DNA of 64,000 nucleotides from Ectobacillus ponti. GTDB taxonomy: Bacteria; Bacillota; Bacilli; Bacillales; Bacillaceae_G. Shown one piece after another: positions 24,475-34,865 of this stretch (within the stretch, counting starts at the first letter, position 1; each line of letters starts with the position of its first letter). The DNA lies in contig NZ_JANCLT010000002.1 in assembly GCF_024294785.1 (NCBI RefSeq), positions 310,001 through 374,000 of the forward strand, in the 5' to 3' direction. The notes beneath the pieces are model-generated. The model was not told the origin of the DNA. It saw only the letters and a list, made by a program, of their open reading frames with translations, and ran no database searches. The position numbers were made by a program, and so were the translations under genes.

Positions 24475-24990
24475 TCAAACCTGCAGCGGAATGTCACAAA
24501 GCAGCAGGTAAGCCGCCCCTTCTCGTTCCTGGCAATAGACCCTGACAAATTCCGCCTGAAACGCCGGATACGGCTGCAGCTCCTCAGCTGCCCTGCAGCC
24601 TATTTCCCGTAAGTCCACACCGTGCTTTGCCTGCGCAAGCGTCAGATGCGGCACGTATTGCTCCCGCTCAAAGTACTTCCCGATGAGCTCCTCCGGCGGG
24701 TTCACCGCCGCCACCAGCTGCCGGTGCAGATTATGGATTTCCGGCGCGTCCACGCCCAGATACAGCACCCTATTACCAAAATACTGCGGCGCACCGAGCG
24801 CGACCCGGAAGGCCGGGAACGCACGGCATACAGCCTCAACCCGCTCCAGCCAATCCCGCTCCGGCGCCAGGCCGCCCTGCGCTTTTACCGTAATATGCGG
24901 CAGGCTGTAGTCAGGGTGATACTGCCGCATAAATGAGATGATCCGTTCCTCCTGCTCTGCGTGCGGCACAATTCCGATAAAAAATTGCAT
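24475..24990 (-). CDS. 2H phosphoesterase (2'-5' RNA ligase / YjcG-like)
   Basis: 171 residues starting MQFFIGIVPHAEQEERI, with the two HxTx motifs that define 2H phosphoesterases: LPHITVKAQ and VPHLTLAQA. These proteins cut cyclic phosphodiesters of RNA or nucleotides; the target is unknown. The ATG at 24990 has GGGGTGA six nt upstream. It follows the NIPSNAP-NUDIX gene by 5 nt and is therefore in one transcription unit with it and the MFS exporter. Confidence 0.85.
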   Translation of the reverse strand: MQFFIGIVPHAEQEERIISFMRQYHPDYSLPHITVKAQGGLAPERDWLERVEAVCRAFPAFRVALGAPQYFGNRVLYLGVDAPEIHNLHRQLVAAVNPPEELIGKYFEREQYVPHLTLAQAKHGVDLREIGCRAAEELQPYPAFQAEFVRVYCQEREGAAYLLLCDIPLQV

Positions 24991-24995
24991 GACAC

Positions 24996-27016
<2,021 letters not shown>

Positions 27017-27044
27017 GAAACTCCCTCCCTCTTTTCCTCATTTT

Positions 27045-27078
27045 ACCTATCAAAAGGGTAAGAAAAAGGGTAAACTTA
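27045..27078. promoter_or_regulatory. Repeated GGGTAA motif between divergent MFS and SgrR-like genes
   Basis: AAAAGGGTAA and AAAAAGGGTAAA are direct repeats, and the preceding TTTTACC on the plus strand makes an inverted pair with them. All lie in the 95-bp divergent gap, a candidate operator for the SgrR-like protein. Confidence 0.4.
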
Positions 27079-27111
27079 AGAAAAGAATTTCCCCTTTTGG
27101 GAGGGTACTCT

Positions 27112-28845
27112 ATGAGGCTATTAGATTATTACCTGCAGCTGCGGCTTGCCGATCCGGATCAGGAGCAGCTGCAGATCAGCATAAAGGAGCTGGCGGCGCA
27201 GCTTTGCTGTACGGGGAAGAATGCCAAGCTGGTGCTGAAGCGGATGGAAGAGGAGGGCTGGCTCGTATGGACACGGGGACGGGGGCGCGGAAATGTCTCG
27301 CAGCTGCAGTTTGTCAAACCGCTGGCCGTGGCGGCGGATGCCGCCTGGGAGCTGCTGATTGAACAGGGAAGGCTGGAGGAAGCGGCGGCTCTGCTGCGGG
27401 AGCCGTTTCCGCAGCAGATCAAAGAGCAGCTGGCCGGCAAGCTGCACAGCCTGTTTGGCTATCAATCCGGCAACGCCTCACGGGATGTGCTGCGCATTCC
27501 CATACGGCGCAAGCTCACCGAGCTGGACCCCGCCTCTGTATCCATTACGGCGGAAAGCCACCTGCTGCACCAAATCTTTGATACGCTCGTCCATTTTAAT
27601 GAGAAACAAAAAACCATCCAGCCGCAGCTGGCCCATTATTGGCGGCAGGAGGATCATGGGACCGTCTGGACCTTCTTCCTGCGAAAGGGCGTCCGCTTTC
27701 ATCACGGCCGGACACTGACTGCCCAGGATGTTGTCCATACCTTCCGGCGGCTGATGGACCCCGCTTTGCCGGTTGTGAACCGGTGGATGATAGATGAAAT
27801 GCTTCATGTGGAAGCTGTGTCCCCGCTGCAGGTGACATTCCGTCTGCGCCGGCCGAACCGGTTGTTTCTGCATTTCTTGGCCACCTCCAATTGTGCTATT
27901 TTGCCGCAGGATGTGCCGTTTGCGGAAACAAGATTGATAGGGACCGGCCCTTTCATGATGAAGCATTATACCGGGCAGCTGCTTGTCCTGGAGGCATTTC
28001 CCGACTATTTCCGGGAACGGGCGCACCTGGACCGCATCGAACTGCTGCTGCTCCCTTCGGATGCCCTGTATGCATTTGACTATGAGCTGCCGGCGCAGAC
28101 CGGCAGTGAGGCGCAGACCTATTGGATGGAGGAAATCGGCTGCCGGCATACTGCCTTCAACCTGAGAAAGCCCGGGCCTCTGCAGGATCTCCACTTTCGC
28201 CGGGCGCTGGCAGAGATCGTGGACGGTGAACTGCTCTGCCGGGAGCTGGGCGGCAGACGCACCGGCCCCGCACACAGCTTCTTCCCGGCCATCAGCCGCA
28301 CCTGCCATGCATCTAAGTCACTGGAGGCAGCGAGGGAGCACCTGCGGCTCAGCTCCTATCAAGGAGAGACGATCCGTATCTCCCACTTGGGCTTTTCGGA
28401 TGGCCTGGAGGATGTACTTTGGCTGCAGGAGCGCTGTATCAGAGTGGGCATTCAAGTGGAACTCCATCCCTTCACGCTCAGGGACTACTATCGGGAGGAA
28501 TTATTTACCCAGACAGACCTGCTGCTGATGGGCGAGGTGTTCTCAACGGATACGGAGCTTTCTTTTATGCAAGTATTTCAGAATGACAGCTGCTTCATCT
28601 CCCGTTTCATGTCAGACGCCCATCGCAAGGAATTAAATCAATTGCTCGCCCCTTTGTTTGTGACAGATGATTTGGCAGAGCGGGAGCAGCTGATGCGCGG
28701 AATTGAACTGTTTCTGCAGCGGGAATATGTCATGCTGTTTAATTATCATGTCCGAAAGACACGCGTATTGCCGGATGCGCTGCACGGCGTCAACCTGAAT
28801 GGCTTTGGCTGGGCCGATTTCCGGAGTCTTTGGATTGAGGCATAG
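27112..28845 (+). CDS. SgrR family transcriptional regulator with solute-binding domain
   Basis: 577 residues. The first 110 form a winged helix (ISIKELAAQLCCTGKNAKLV, then MEEEGWLVWTRGRGRGNVS). The rest resembles an ABC oligopeptide-binding protein of family 5 (LDPASVSITAESHLLHQIFD, YWRQEDHGTVWTFFLRKG, LIGTGPFMMKHY), as in SgrR/YbdO regulators that sense a small solute. No signal peptide is present, consistent with cytoplasmic sensing. The ATG at 27112 follows GGGAGG by 7 nt. Divergent from the MFS exporter it probably controls. Confidence 0.88.
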   Translation: MRLLDYYLQLRLADPDQEQLQISIKELAAQLCCTGKNAKLVLKRMEEEGWLVWTRGRGRGNVSQLQFVKPLAVAADAAWELLIEQGRLEEAAALLREPFPQQIKEQLAGKLHSLFGYQSGNASRDVLRIPIRRKLTELDPASVSITAESHLLHQIFDTLVHFNEKQKTIQPQLAHYWRQEDHGTVWTFFLRKGVRFHHGRTLTAQDVVHTFRRLMDPALPVVNRWMIDEMLHVEAVSPLQVTFRLRRPNRLFLHFLATSNCAILPQDVPFAETRLIGTGPFMMKHYTGQLLVLEAFPDYFRERAHLDRIELLLLPSDALYAFDYELPAQTGSEAQTYWMEEIGCRHTAFNLRKPGPLQDLHFRRALAEIVDGELLCRELGGRRTGPAHSFFPAISRTCHASKSLEAAREHLRLSSYQGETIRISHLGFSDGLEDVLWLQERCIRVGIQVELHPFTLRDYYREELFTQTDLLLMGEVFSTDTELSFMQVFQNDSCFISRFMSDAHRKELNQLLAPLFVTDDLAEREQLMRGIELFLQREYVMLFNYHVRKTRVLPDALHGVNLNGFGWADFRSLWIEA

Positions 28846-28857
28846 CAGCAAACAGAA

Positions 28858-28893
28858 GCTGGATCTGTTGCCTATATGGGCAGCAGATCCAGC
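28858..28893. terminator. Hairpin between convergent genes
   Basis: GCTGGATCTG (28858-28867) pairs with CAGATCCAGC (28884-28893), with an inner TGCC/GGCA extension. It lies between the SgrR-like gene and the convergent lipoprotein gene. The T-run is weak on both sides. Confidence 0.55.
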
Positions 28894-28913
28894 ACGAGTT
28901 TGACAGCCTTCTA

Positions 28914-29480
28914 TCAGCTTGAAAACCAACCGCCCTCTTCAATCAGGCGGACCTGCTGCATGATTTGATCCTTCGGGCCTTCCAGCGCAATATAGTGCGC
29001 TTTCCCATCCTCCGGCTTGAACACCCAAACGATGAGATAATTGGCGCCATTCTTGTAGGTGCCATATAGCTGCAGGGCGTCATATTGCTTAATTTTTGTT
29101 TTGGCTCCCTTTATATCAGTAATGCCCTTGCCCTCCATGCCCTTGGCCAGGGAATTTGCATAATCCTGCAGGGAGGCCGTTTCCGGTCCCTTTACAATAT
29201 TGAGCGAAAGAATTTGCGACCCGTCCCCCTTGCTCATTTGCAGACTGTTATTGCCGTCCACATCTTTAAAATGGGCCCAATCCTTCGGCACGTATACATA
29301 GCCGTATTCAGGCGTACCAACCTTTTGTGTGTCCTTCAGCAGGTCATCCTGTTTCCCCTGCTTGACAGAGGCTTGCGCATTTGTCGGCTTTCCTTCCTTC
29401 GGCTCCTCCTTCGCGCATCCCCACAACATGAGTACAGAAGCAGCAATCGCTATGCTCTTCAGGCCATATATGCTCCTCAT
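28914..29480 (-). CDS. Putative lipoprotein of unknown function
   Basis: 188 residues with a lipobox (SVLMLWGC, Cys 22) and a charged, low-complexity linker. A roughly 130-residue globular part contains YGYVYVPKDWAHFKDVDG, LQDYANSLAKGMEG and ALQLYGTYKNGANYLIVWVF. The shape recalls PsbP-like or DUF-type lipoproteins that protect against stress, but no family is claimed. GGGAGG seven nt upstream supports the ATG. Confidence 0.75.
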   Translation of the reverse strand: MRSIYGLKSIAIAASVLMLWGCAKEEPKEGKPTNAQASVKQGKQDDLLKDTQKVGTPEYGYVYVPKDWAHFKDVDGNNSLQMSKGDGSQILSLNIVKGPETASLQDYANSLAKGMEGKGITDIKGAKTKIKQYDALQLYGTYKNGANYLIVWVFKPEDGKAHYIALEGPKDQIMQQVRLIEEGGWFSS

Positions 29481-29593
29481 CCACTCGCCTCCCTATCTGT
29501 CAGACATATATATTGCCAGAAATGCCATTATACTTTGATTCTTCACAAAAGGAAATATTTTCAAATACATTGATGTATTCAAAATAAAAAACA

Positions 29594-29631
29594 GTAAAGG
29601 AATTCCGCTAAGCAGAAGGGAATCCCTTTAC
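29594..29631 (-). terminator. Terminator of the 835-residue Gln-rich gene
   Basis: GTAAAGGAATTCC (29594-29606) pairs with GGAATCCCTTTAC (29619-29631), 12 of 13 positions. GTTTTTTATTTT follows on the minus strand, 78 nt past the stop codon. Confidence 0.85.
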
Positions 29632-29709
29632 CGTCCTGTGATTGCTATGGTCTTTCTGGTGTGCACATAGATCCATGTCCCTTTTCAGAAACCGGATATT
29701 ATGCCGTCA

Positions 29710-32217
29710 TTAGCTCTGTTTTTGTACTACCACGAAGGAGGAGGATTGCGTCTGCACATTGCCTGTTCCTTTTACAGAAGCTGTCTGCTTTACGCTTGTT
29801 CCCGCCATTTGTGTCTGTAAAGCTTTGCCGCTGCCTGCCTGTGCCTGGGAAATCAGGTTCACAGCCTGCTGTACTTGTGTGTTGTTTGTACCTTTTGCTG
29901 CTGTAGCCTGGGAAACCTCAGTGGAGGTTGCTTGCGTTTGGTCAGCTTTGCCGGAAGCAGTCTGTACCTGTTCTGTACCTGTAACTGCACCTTGTGCTGT
30001 TGTATTGTTGTCTCCCAGAACAACGGCTGTTTGGCTTGTATTCGCCATATTCACCTGACCTTGGGATGCGCCTGCATTGCCAGATTGAGATTGGACATTC
30101 ATGCTGCCGGAAACCTGCTCTTGGCTGTTGTTCACACCCACAGCTGCAGCCCCCTGTGCTGTCTGTCCAAGGTTTCCTTGGTACTGCTCAGCCGTGCCGC
30201 TTTGTGCTTGTCCCGCCATCGTTGCAGACACCTGAGTTTGGCTGTTATCAGCGCCGACAGCTGCTGTTCCCTGTGCTGTTTCGCTGCTGACAGCTTGTGT
30301 TTGCTGTACAGCGCCGGCTGCCGGTCCTTCCTGAACGCCGCCGGATTGTGTCTGCCCTGCCACAGTAACAGAAGCTTGTGTGGAAGAGTTATCAAAACCA
30401 GCTGCCAAGGAGCCTTGCAGCAAGCCGCTTTCCACACTTTGTGTTTGAGTGCCGGATTGTGCTTCCTGGGACTGACCCACTACATTGCCTCCGACCTGCG
30501 CTTGCACGTTTCCAGCGCCAATTGCTGCTGTTCCCTGCAAAGTGCCGCTGCTGATGGCCTGTGCTTGCTGTGCCGCATCAGAGGAAGACCCTTCCTGAAC
30601 GCTGCCGGATTGTGTCTGCCCTGCCATATTCACAGAAGCTTGAGCGGAGGAGTTGTCCAAACCTGCTGCCAAGGATCCCTGCAGCAAACCGCTTTCCACA
30701 CTTTGTATCTGGCTGCCTGCCTGTGCCTCCTGGGATTGACCCACTACATTGCCTTCTGCCTGCAATTGCCCATTTCCAGCGCCAATCGCTGCTGTTCCTT
30801 GCACAGTGCCGCTGCTGACAGCCTGTGTTTGCTCAGCACCGGAAGCAGATCCTTCCTGACCGTTGCCGTTCTGTGTCTGTCCTGTCATATCCGCAGAAAC
30901 CTGGCCGGAGAAATTCTCTTCGCCGATTACCAAGGATCCTTGCAGCAAGCCGCTCTCCACACTTTGTGTCTGGATGCCTTCCAACGCTCCTTGGGATTGG
31001 CCCACTACAGTAACCTCAGCTTGTCCTTGCGCATTTCCCATGCCCAGGGCAGCTGTTCCTTGCGCTGTATTGCTCGCAGCAGTCTGCGTTTGGGATGCGG
31101 AGTCAGTTGTCTGTGTCTGGGAAACAGCACCTGCATCAAGCTGTCCTTGTCCATTGCCAAACCCGACAGCTGCGCTGCCTTGCGCTGTGTTGCTTACAGC
31201 CTGCTGTGCTTGTTCACCTGCACCAAATGCAAGCTGATCTTGCGTCTGCTGCTGCGCTTCCACCTGAAGCTGTTCATTATGGATGCCTTCTGCAAGCTGC
31301 CCTTGCAGAACAGTCTTGTTCGTATCTTGTACTTGTGCAGCACCGCCTGCTACACTATCCTGCGTTTGAAGCACATATGCCGGTACACCTGGCATTTCCT
31401 CTCCATAGCCGTAGCCGCCTGCTGTGTCTGTACCGCCTGCATACTGCACTTGCTCATTGCCTGCACCGCTTGCACCTTGTGCCTGCGTGCTGTCAGAGCC
31501 CGCTTGCTGTGATTGCATGCTTTTAGCGCCGGAAGCCCACTGCACTTGCTCCTGTGCATTATTCGCTGTGCTTGCCTGGCTGTTGCCGCGGCCTTCCACT
31601 CCCTGAGATTGGCTGCCTGTATTATCAGCCTGCTGTGTGGAATTGTTCTTTACACCGCTTACATCCTGAAACTGAATTCCTGTGTTATTCGCATCCTGCG
31701 TCTGGCTGTTTCTTACACCTTCCGCAGTTTGCTCTTGCGCTTGGCTGTTAGCTGTGCCCTGCGTCAGGACATTCTTTTTGCCTGCTGCACCCTGCTGTTG
31801 GTTTGCTTGGCCGCCATATGTCTGCTGCTGGTCATTGGTTCCAGCCGTGCTTTGGTTCTGGGTTGCATCATTTCCAGCTGCCTGGCTCAGCACAGCACCT
31901 TTGGTGCGCTTGCTTGTTACTTGGCCCTGAACTGTGTCCACGCCATACGTTTGTGTTTGGGAGCCTTTGGATTTTGGCGCCTTTGTTTGGCTGGAGAACA
32001 AGGAGTTTGGATTCTCTTGTGTTGCCGTGCCGTTTTTCCCCTTCAGGGCTTGGTCAGAAAATACATTCGCCCAAGCATTCTGCGTCTGGACCGTTCCCGA
32101 TTGAGAACCACCTCCGTGCGCAAATACACCTGCAGCAGGAGCACCGGCAAATACACCGACAGCCATGACTGTACTAACAATCTTCTTCATATTCAATACG
32201 TTTCTCACGTTATACAA
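29710..32217 (-). CDS. Secreted Gln-rich repeat protein (curlin-like, possible amyloid fibre subunit)
   Basis: 835 residues. The signal peptide covers about residues 10-33 (MKKIVSTVMAVGVFAGAPAA). Residues about 178-261 are four 21-residue repeats beginning NTGIQFQDVSGVKNN, with pattern Q-x-Q-x3-G-x2-N. After a linker (GGYGYGEEMPGVP), residues about 300-800 hold longer repeats of about 40-48 residues, such as LLQGSLAAGLDNSSAQ and LQGTAAIGAGNVQAQ. Gln is about 18% in one 88-residue sample. The spacing of Q, G and N resembles curlin repeats, which stack as beta-strand-turn-strand units. No anchor or LPXTG is present, so it is released. The TTG start has GGGGGA six nt upstream; the ATG at 32190 is the alternative. 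It is downstream of a wall-anchored Gln-rich partner. The function is inferred. Confidence 0.85.
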   Translation of the reverse strand: MYNVRNVLNMKKIVSTVMAVGVFAGAPAAGVFAHGGGSQSGTVQTQNAWANVFSDQALKGKNGTATQENPNSLFSSQTKAPKSKGSQTQTYGVDTVQGQVTSKRTKGAVLSQAAGNDATQNQSTAGTNDQQQTYGGQANQQQGAAGKKNVLTQGTANSQAQEQTAEGVRNSQTQDANNTGIQFQDVSGVKNNSTQQADNTGSQSQGVEGRGNSQASTANNAQEQVQWASGAKSMQSQQAGSDSTQAQGASGAGNEQVQYAGGTDTAGGYGYGEEMPGVPAYVLQTQDSVAGGAAQVQDTNKTVLQGQLAEGIHNEQLQVEAQQQTQDQLAFGAGEQAQQAVSNTAQGSAAVGFGNGQGQLDAGAVSQTQTTDSASQTQTAASNTAQGTAALGMGNAQGQAEVTVVGQSQGALEGIQTQSVESGLLQGSLVIGEENFSGQVSADMTGQTQNGNGQEGSASGAEQTQAVSSGTVQGTAAIGAGNGQLQAEGNVVGQSQEAQAGSQIQSVESGLLQGSLAAGLDNSSAQASVNMAGQTQSGSVQEGSSSDAAQQAQAISSGTLQGTAAIGAGNVQAQVGGNVVGQSQEAQSGTQTQSVESGLLQGSLAAGFDNSSTQASVTVAGQTQSGGVQEGPAAGAVQQTQAVSSETAQGTAAVGADNSQTQVSATMAGQAQSGTAEQYQGNLGQTAQGAAAVGVNNSQEQVSGSMNVQSQSGNAGASQGQVNMANTSQTAVVLGDNNTTAQGAVTGTEQVQTASGKADQTQATSTEVSQATAAKGTNNTQVQQAVNLISQAQAGSGKALQTQMAGTSVKQTASVKGTGNVQTQSSSFVVVQKQS

Positions 32218-32297
32218 GTAAATTCCCCCATTTCTCTTATAATTTTCTTACCCAAGCCAAATATATCATAATATGGTAATGGTAGAAAGAGACAAAA

Positions 32298-32325
32298 ATT
32301 ATAAATTTTTTTACAATTTATTCAA
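32298..32325 (-). promoter_or_regulatory. Likely promoter of the 835-residue Gln-rich gene
   Basis: On the minus strand TTGAAT (32325-32320), 16 bp, TATAAT (32303-32298), about 80 nt before the TTG start. The 324-bp gap 32218-32541 is strikingly AT-rich. It also holds TTTTAAAGAACAGAA at 32361-32375, nearly identical to a site upstream of the partner gene. No small gene is supported in it. Confidence 0.65.
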
Positions 32326-32541
32326 AAAAGAAATTCAAAAACAGATTGTTTTTCTGTTTGTTTTAAAGAACAGAAAACCAAAGAACATCATGATAAAAGT
32401 AGAAAAAACATGTTTTATATTATGAGGTGGAGTGCAACAGAGCCAGATCCTTTGTAAATGTACAAAGCATTCCGGCAGACCTTGCAAAAATGAAGAATTT
32501 GTAAAGAGACATCTCATGCAGAAATGCCTCTCTTCCATTTG

Positions 32542-33867
32542 TTATGCTTTGGACTTTCTTCTTTGTCCGAAATACAAGAGACTTCCCCCTGCTGCCAGAC
32601 CCAGTCCGAGCAGAATAAGGTTCAGGTCATTTGTCGCCGTGTCAGGCAATTTGTTTGCTTGTACAGTTGGCGTTGCAACCGGAGGTGCAGTGATGACTGT
32701 GTCCAAAACCTGCGGTACAGGTGCAGGAATTGTCTTTGGTGCTTCCGGCTTCGGCTGCTCCGGCTTCGGTTGCTCCGGCTTCGGATCTACTGTTTCCTGT
32801 CCGCACGGCTGCAAAACAGGCTTTGTTTCCAAGCCAAATGTGACAGAGATGAAGCTGATGATATTTGCTTGGATGCTGTTCTCTGTATTCTTCTGCACAC
32901 GGCCGCAGTTTGCCGCTGTTACGGTTCCCCACTCATACGTGACCGTCTCAACCTGGCTTCTGGACAGCTCGTCTGATTTCAGCTCGTACTCACGCACAAT
33001 GGTTTCCTTGTAGTCGCCAATGGTGATGTCCTGGAGGAAGCTGACAAACAGCTTGGTCGCACGTTCAAAAATTGTCAGCACGTTCTTTGTCGCAACAGCA
33101 ACGGCACCCTGTTGATCTCCAGTCTGTTTCGCATCCACAGATTGGTTTTGTCCAAGCTCTGATGTGCCTTTTGTCTGCAAATCTTGTGTCTGCACATTGG
33201 TTGCTGCTGTTTCCTGGGCTTGTCCCTCAGGCAGCTGCTGCTTTTGGCTGGAGGTAACTGTTGTTCCCTGGTTCATCTTGACTGAAGATTCGGAATCCTT
33301 GGCTACCTTGGCGTACTGGTCTTGCTCGCTCACTACCTGCGCGCCCTGCTCCTGGCCCTTCTCAGCGTCCCCAACAAGCACCTTTTGTGATTGTGACGTA
33401 TCAACTGTTACGTCTTGTCCCTGAGTTGCGGAAGCTTCCCCATTCGCGGCCAGCACCTGGTCTTGGTTTGCCTCCACCTTGGTATTCTGGCCCTGCTGCG
33501 CACTGCCCGTTTCCTCATAGGATTGCTGTCTGTCCACATCTGCTGTCGCTGTCTGGGTCTGCTTCACTTCTGTCCCGTTGTTGGCGGCCTGTGTTTGATT
33601 TACTGTTGTTCCTGCTGCTTGTGTCTGCTCCGCGTTCTTGCTTGCCTGCGTTTGGTCGTTGCCCATTTCAGCAGACTGCTGCTGCTCCGTAGCCGGTTTG
33701 CCCTCGGCATTGGTTTGCTCCTGCGCCATGTCGCCATGAACATTCTGCTCCTGGCTTTGCTGTTCCCCCTGCACCGGATTGGAGGCTGCAGGGCCCTCCT
33801 CTGCCATCGCAACGTTTCCTGTAACAAGAGACATTGCCAGACAGATCGAAACTGTCCTCTTTAACAT
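32542..33867 (-). CDS. LPDTA-anchored Gln-rich surface protein
   Basis: 441 residues. A signal peptide ends near AMA (22). Residues 30-270 are Gln-rich with frequent QxQ pairs every 10-14 residues (AEQTQAAGTTVNQTQAAN). Residues 270-375 look like a folded domain with two cysteines (AANCGRVQ, LQPCGQE), perhaps a disulfide. A wall-spanning PKPEQPKPEQPKPEAP stretch, the sortase signal LPDTAT, a hydrophobic helix and RRKSKA end the protein. LPDTA resembles class D sortase substrates of bacilli. It is 324 bp upstream of the secreted Gln-rich gene, suggesting an anchor or nucleator role (inference). The ATG has GGGGGAG upstream. Confidence 0.88.
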   Translation of the reverse strand: MLKRTVSICLAMSLVTGNVAMAEEGPAASNPVQGEQQSQEQNVHGDMAQEQTNAEGKPATEQQQSAEMGNDQTQASKNAEQTQAAGTTVNQTQAANNGTEVKQTQTATADVDRQQSYEETGSAQQGQNTKVEANQDQVLAANGEASATQGQDVTVDTSQSQKVLVGDAEKGQEQGAQVVSEQDQYAKVAKDSESSVKMNQGTTVTSSQKQQLPEGQAQETAATNVQTQDLQTKGTSELGQNQSVDAKQTGDQQGAVAVATKNVLTIFERATKLFVSFLQDITIGDYKETIVREYELKSDELSRSQVETVTYEWGTVTAANCGRVQKNTENSIQANIISFISVTFGLETKPVLQPCGQETVDPKPEQPKPEQPKPEAPKTIPAPVPQVLDTVITAPPVATPTVQANKLPDTATNDLNLILLGLGLAAGGSLLYFGQRRKSKA

Positions 33868-34218
33868 ATAGCTCCCCCTTTACATATATTTAAAGCTGCT
33901 TTTATGTAAACTCAATCCTGTCTCCCCACAACCGGAACATCCTGCCTGTTTTGTGCTTTTTAAAGAACAAAAGGCCATAGGAAATCTGCAACTGTTGTAT
34001 AAGAGAGACATTTGAGTTTATATACAAATTTCGGAACCAAATACCTTTACTTCCTCATTATACATAATTCTGAACATGAAAGGAATGTAATATTTTACTT
34101 TTACAGGCTTAAAATAATATAAATTCGTAATTTATTCTATTTTATTCCTTATTTATTCATATAGATTATTCTACACTTTCTTATGAAACCCTTTCAAGTA
34201 TGCAGGCAAAAATAAAAA
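33868..34218. other. AT-rich upstream region of the anchored Gln-rich gene
   Basis: About 350 bp without a supported gene. It contains TTTTAAAGAACAAAA at 33957-33971, shared with the region upstream of the other Gln-rich gene. Many AT-rich promoter-like hexamers are present, but none is clearly best. The base composition contrasts with the GC-rich coding DNA on both sides. Confidence 0.6.
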
Positions 34219-34247
34219 AACACCGGTGCGCTGATTGCACCGGTGTT
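34219..34247 (-). terminator. mntP terminator
   Basis: AACACCGGTGC (34219-34229) pairs perfectly with GCACCGGTGTT (34237-34247). TTTTTTTATTTTTG continues on the minus strand. It adjoins the mntP stop. Confidence 0.93.
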
Positions 34248-34808
34248 CTAAAAAGGGAACAGCAGCTTGATGCCGAAGCCGACCAGAATGCTGCCTCCCA
34301 GCACTTCTCCATATGTACCCAGCATCTTCTGTGCATGGCGGCCAAGCAGGAGACCCGTCCAAGTCATCACCATGCTGACAAAGCCGAAAATTAAAATGGT
34401 GACCCATGTTCTCGCCCCGTAAATGCCGAGGCTGAGGCCGACCGAAAAGCTGTCCACACTGACGCTGAAGGCAAATACAAGCAGGCCGAAGCCGACGGGC
34501 ATGACCTTGCTCTCCTCTTCGCCAAACAATGTAGAATAAATAATATGCAAACCGAGGCCGATCAGCAGAAGGCCGCCCGCCACAGTCGCAATGGATCCGA
34601 ATTTTTCTGAAAGCAGCTTCCCGATCATCATCCCTGCCAGCGGCATCAGGACGTGGAAGACGCCGATGACAATGCCGATGTAAAACATTTGCCGCAGCCG
34701 CATGGGAATCATGCCCATGCCGAGGCTGACCGAGAACGCATCAAGCCCCAAGGCAATTGCCATGATGGTGAGCGTCACCAGCTCTCCGATGATATATTGG
34801 ATATCCAT
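34248..34808 (-). CDS. mntP: Manganese efflux pump MntP
   Basis: 186 residues with six membrane helices in two similar halves, each with a membrane aspartate: [15 protein letters not shown] and [15 protein letters not shown]. It exports Mn2+. Position between ywlC and the ywlE block matches ywlD in B. subtilis. The ribosome site GGGGGG is held in a hairpin formed with sequence just after the ywlC stop, so translation may be regulated. Confidence 0.95.
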   Translation of the reverse strand: MDIQYIIGELVTLTIMAIALGLDAFSVSLGMGMIPMRLRQMFYIGIVIGVFHVLMPLAGMMIGKLLSEKFGSIATVAGGLLLIGLGLHIIYSTLFGEEESKVMPVGFGLLVFAFSVSVDSFSVGLSLGIYGARTWVTILIFGFVSMVMTWTGLLLGRHAQKMLGTYGEVLGGSILVGFGIKLLFPF

Positions 34809-34812
34809 AGTT

Positions 34813-34858
34813 CCCCCCCTTGGACTTGCTACTTAAACATATGCAAATCCAAAGGGGG
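34813..34858 (-). promoter_or_regulatory. Hairpin masking the mntP ribosome-binding site
   Basis: In the 57-nt ywlC-mntP gap, CCCCCTTGGACTTGC (34815-34829) pairs with GCAAATCCAAAGGGGG (34843-34858), one bulge and one wobble. On the mRNA the 3' arm contains the GGGGGG Shine-Dalgarno four to five nt before the mntP ATG. There is no T-run, so it is not a terminator. Confidence 0.65.
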
Positions 34859-34865
34859 ATAGAAT

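Noticed and set aside
29875-31512. 545-residue plus-strand frame opposite the Gln-rich gene
   Set aside because: It is Cys/Leu-rich antisense of CAG/CAA-rich repeats, lacks a ribosome site, and the minus-strand frame has a signal peptide and terminator.
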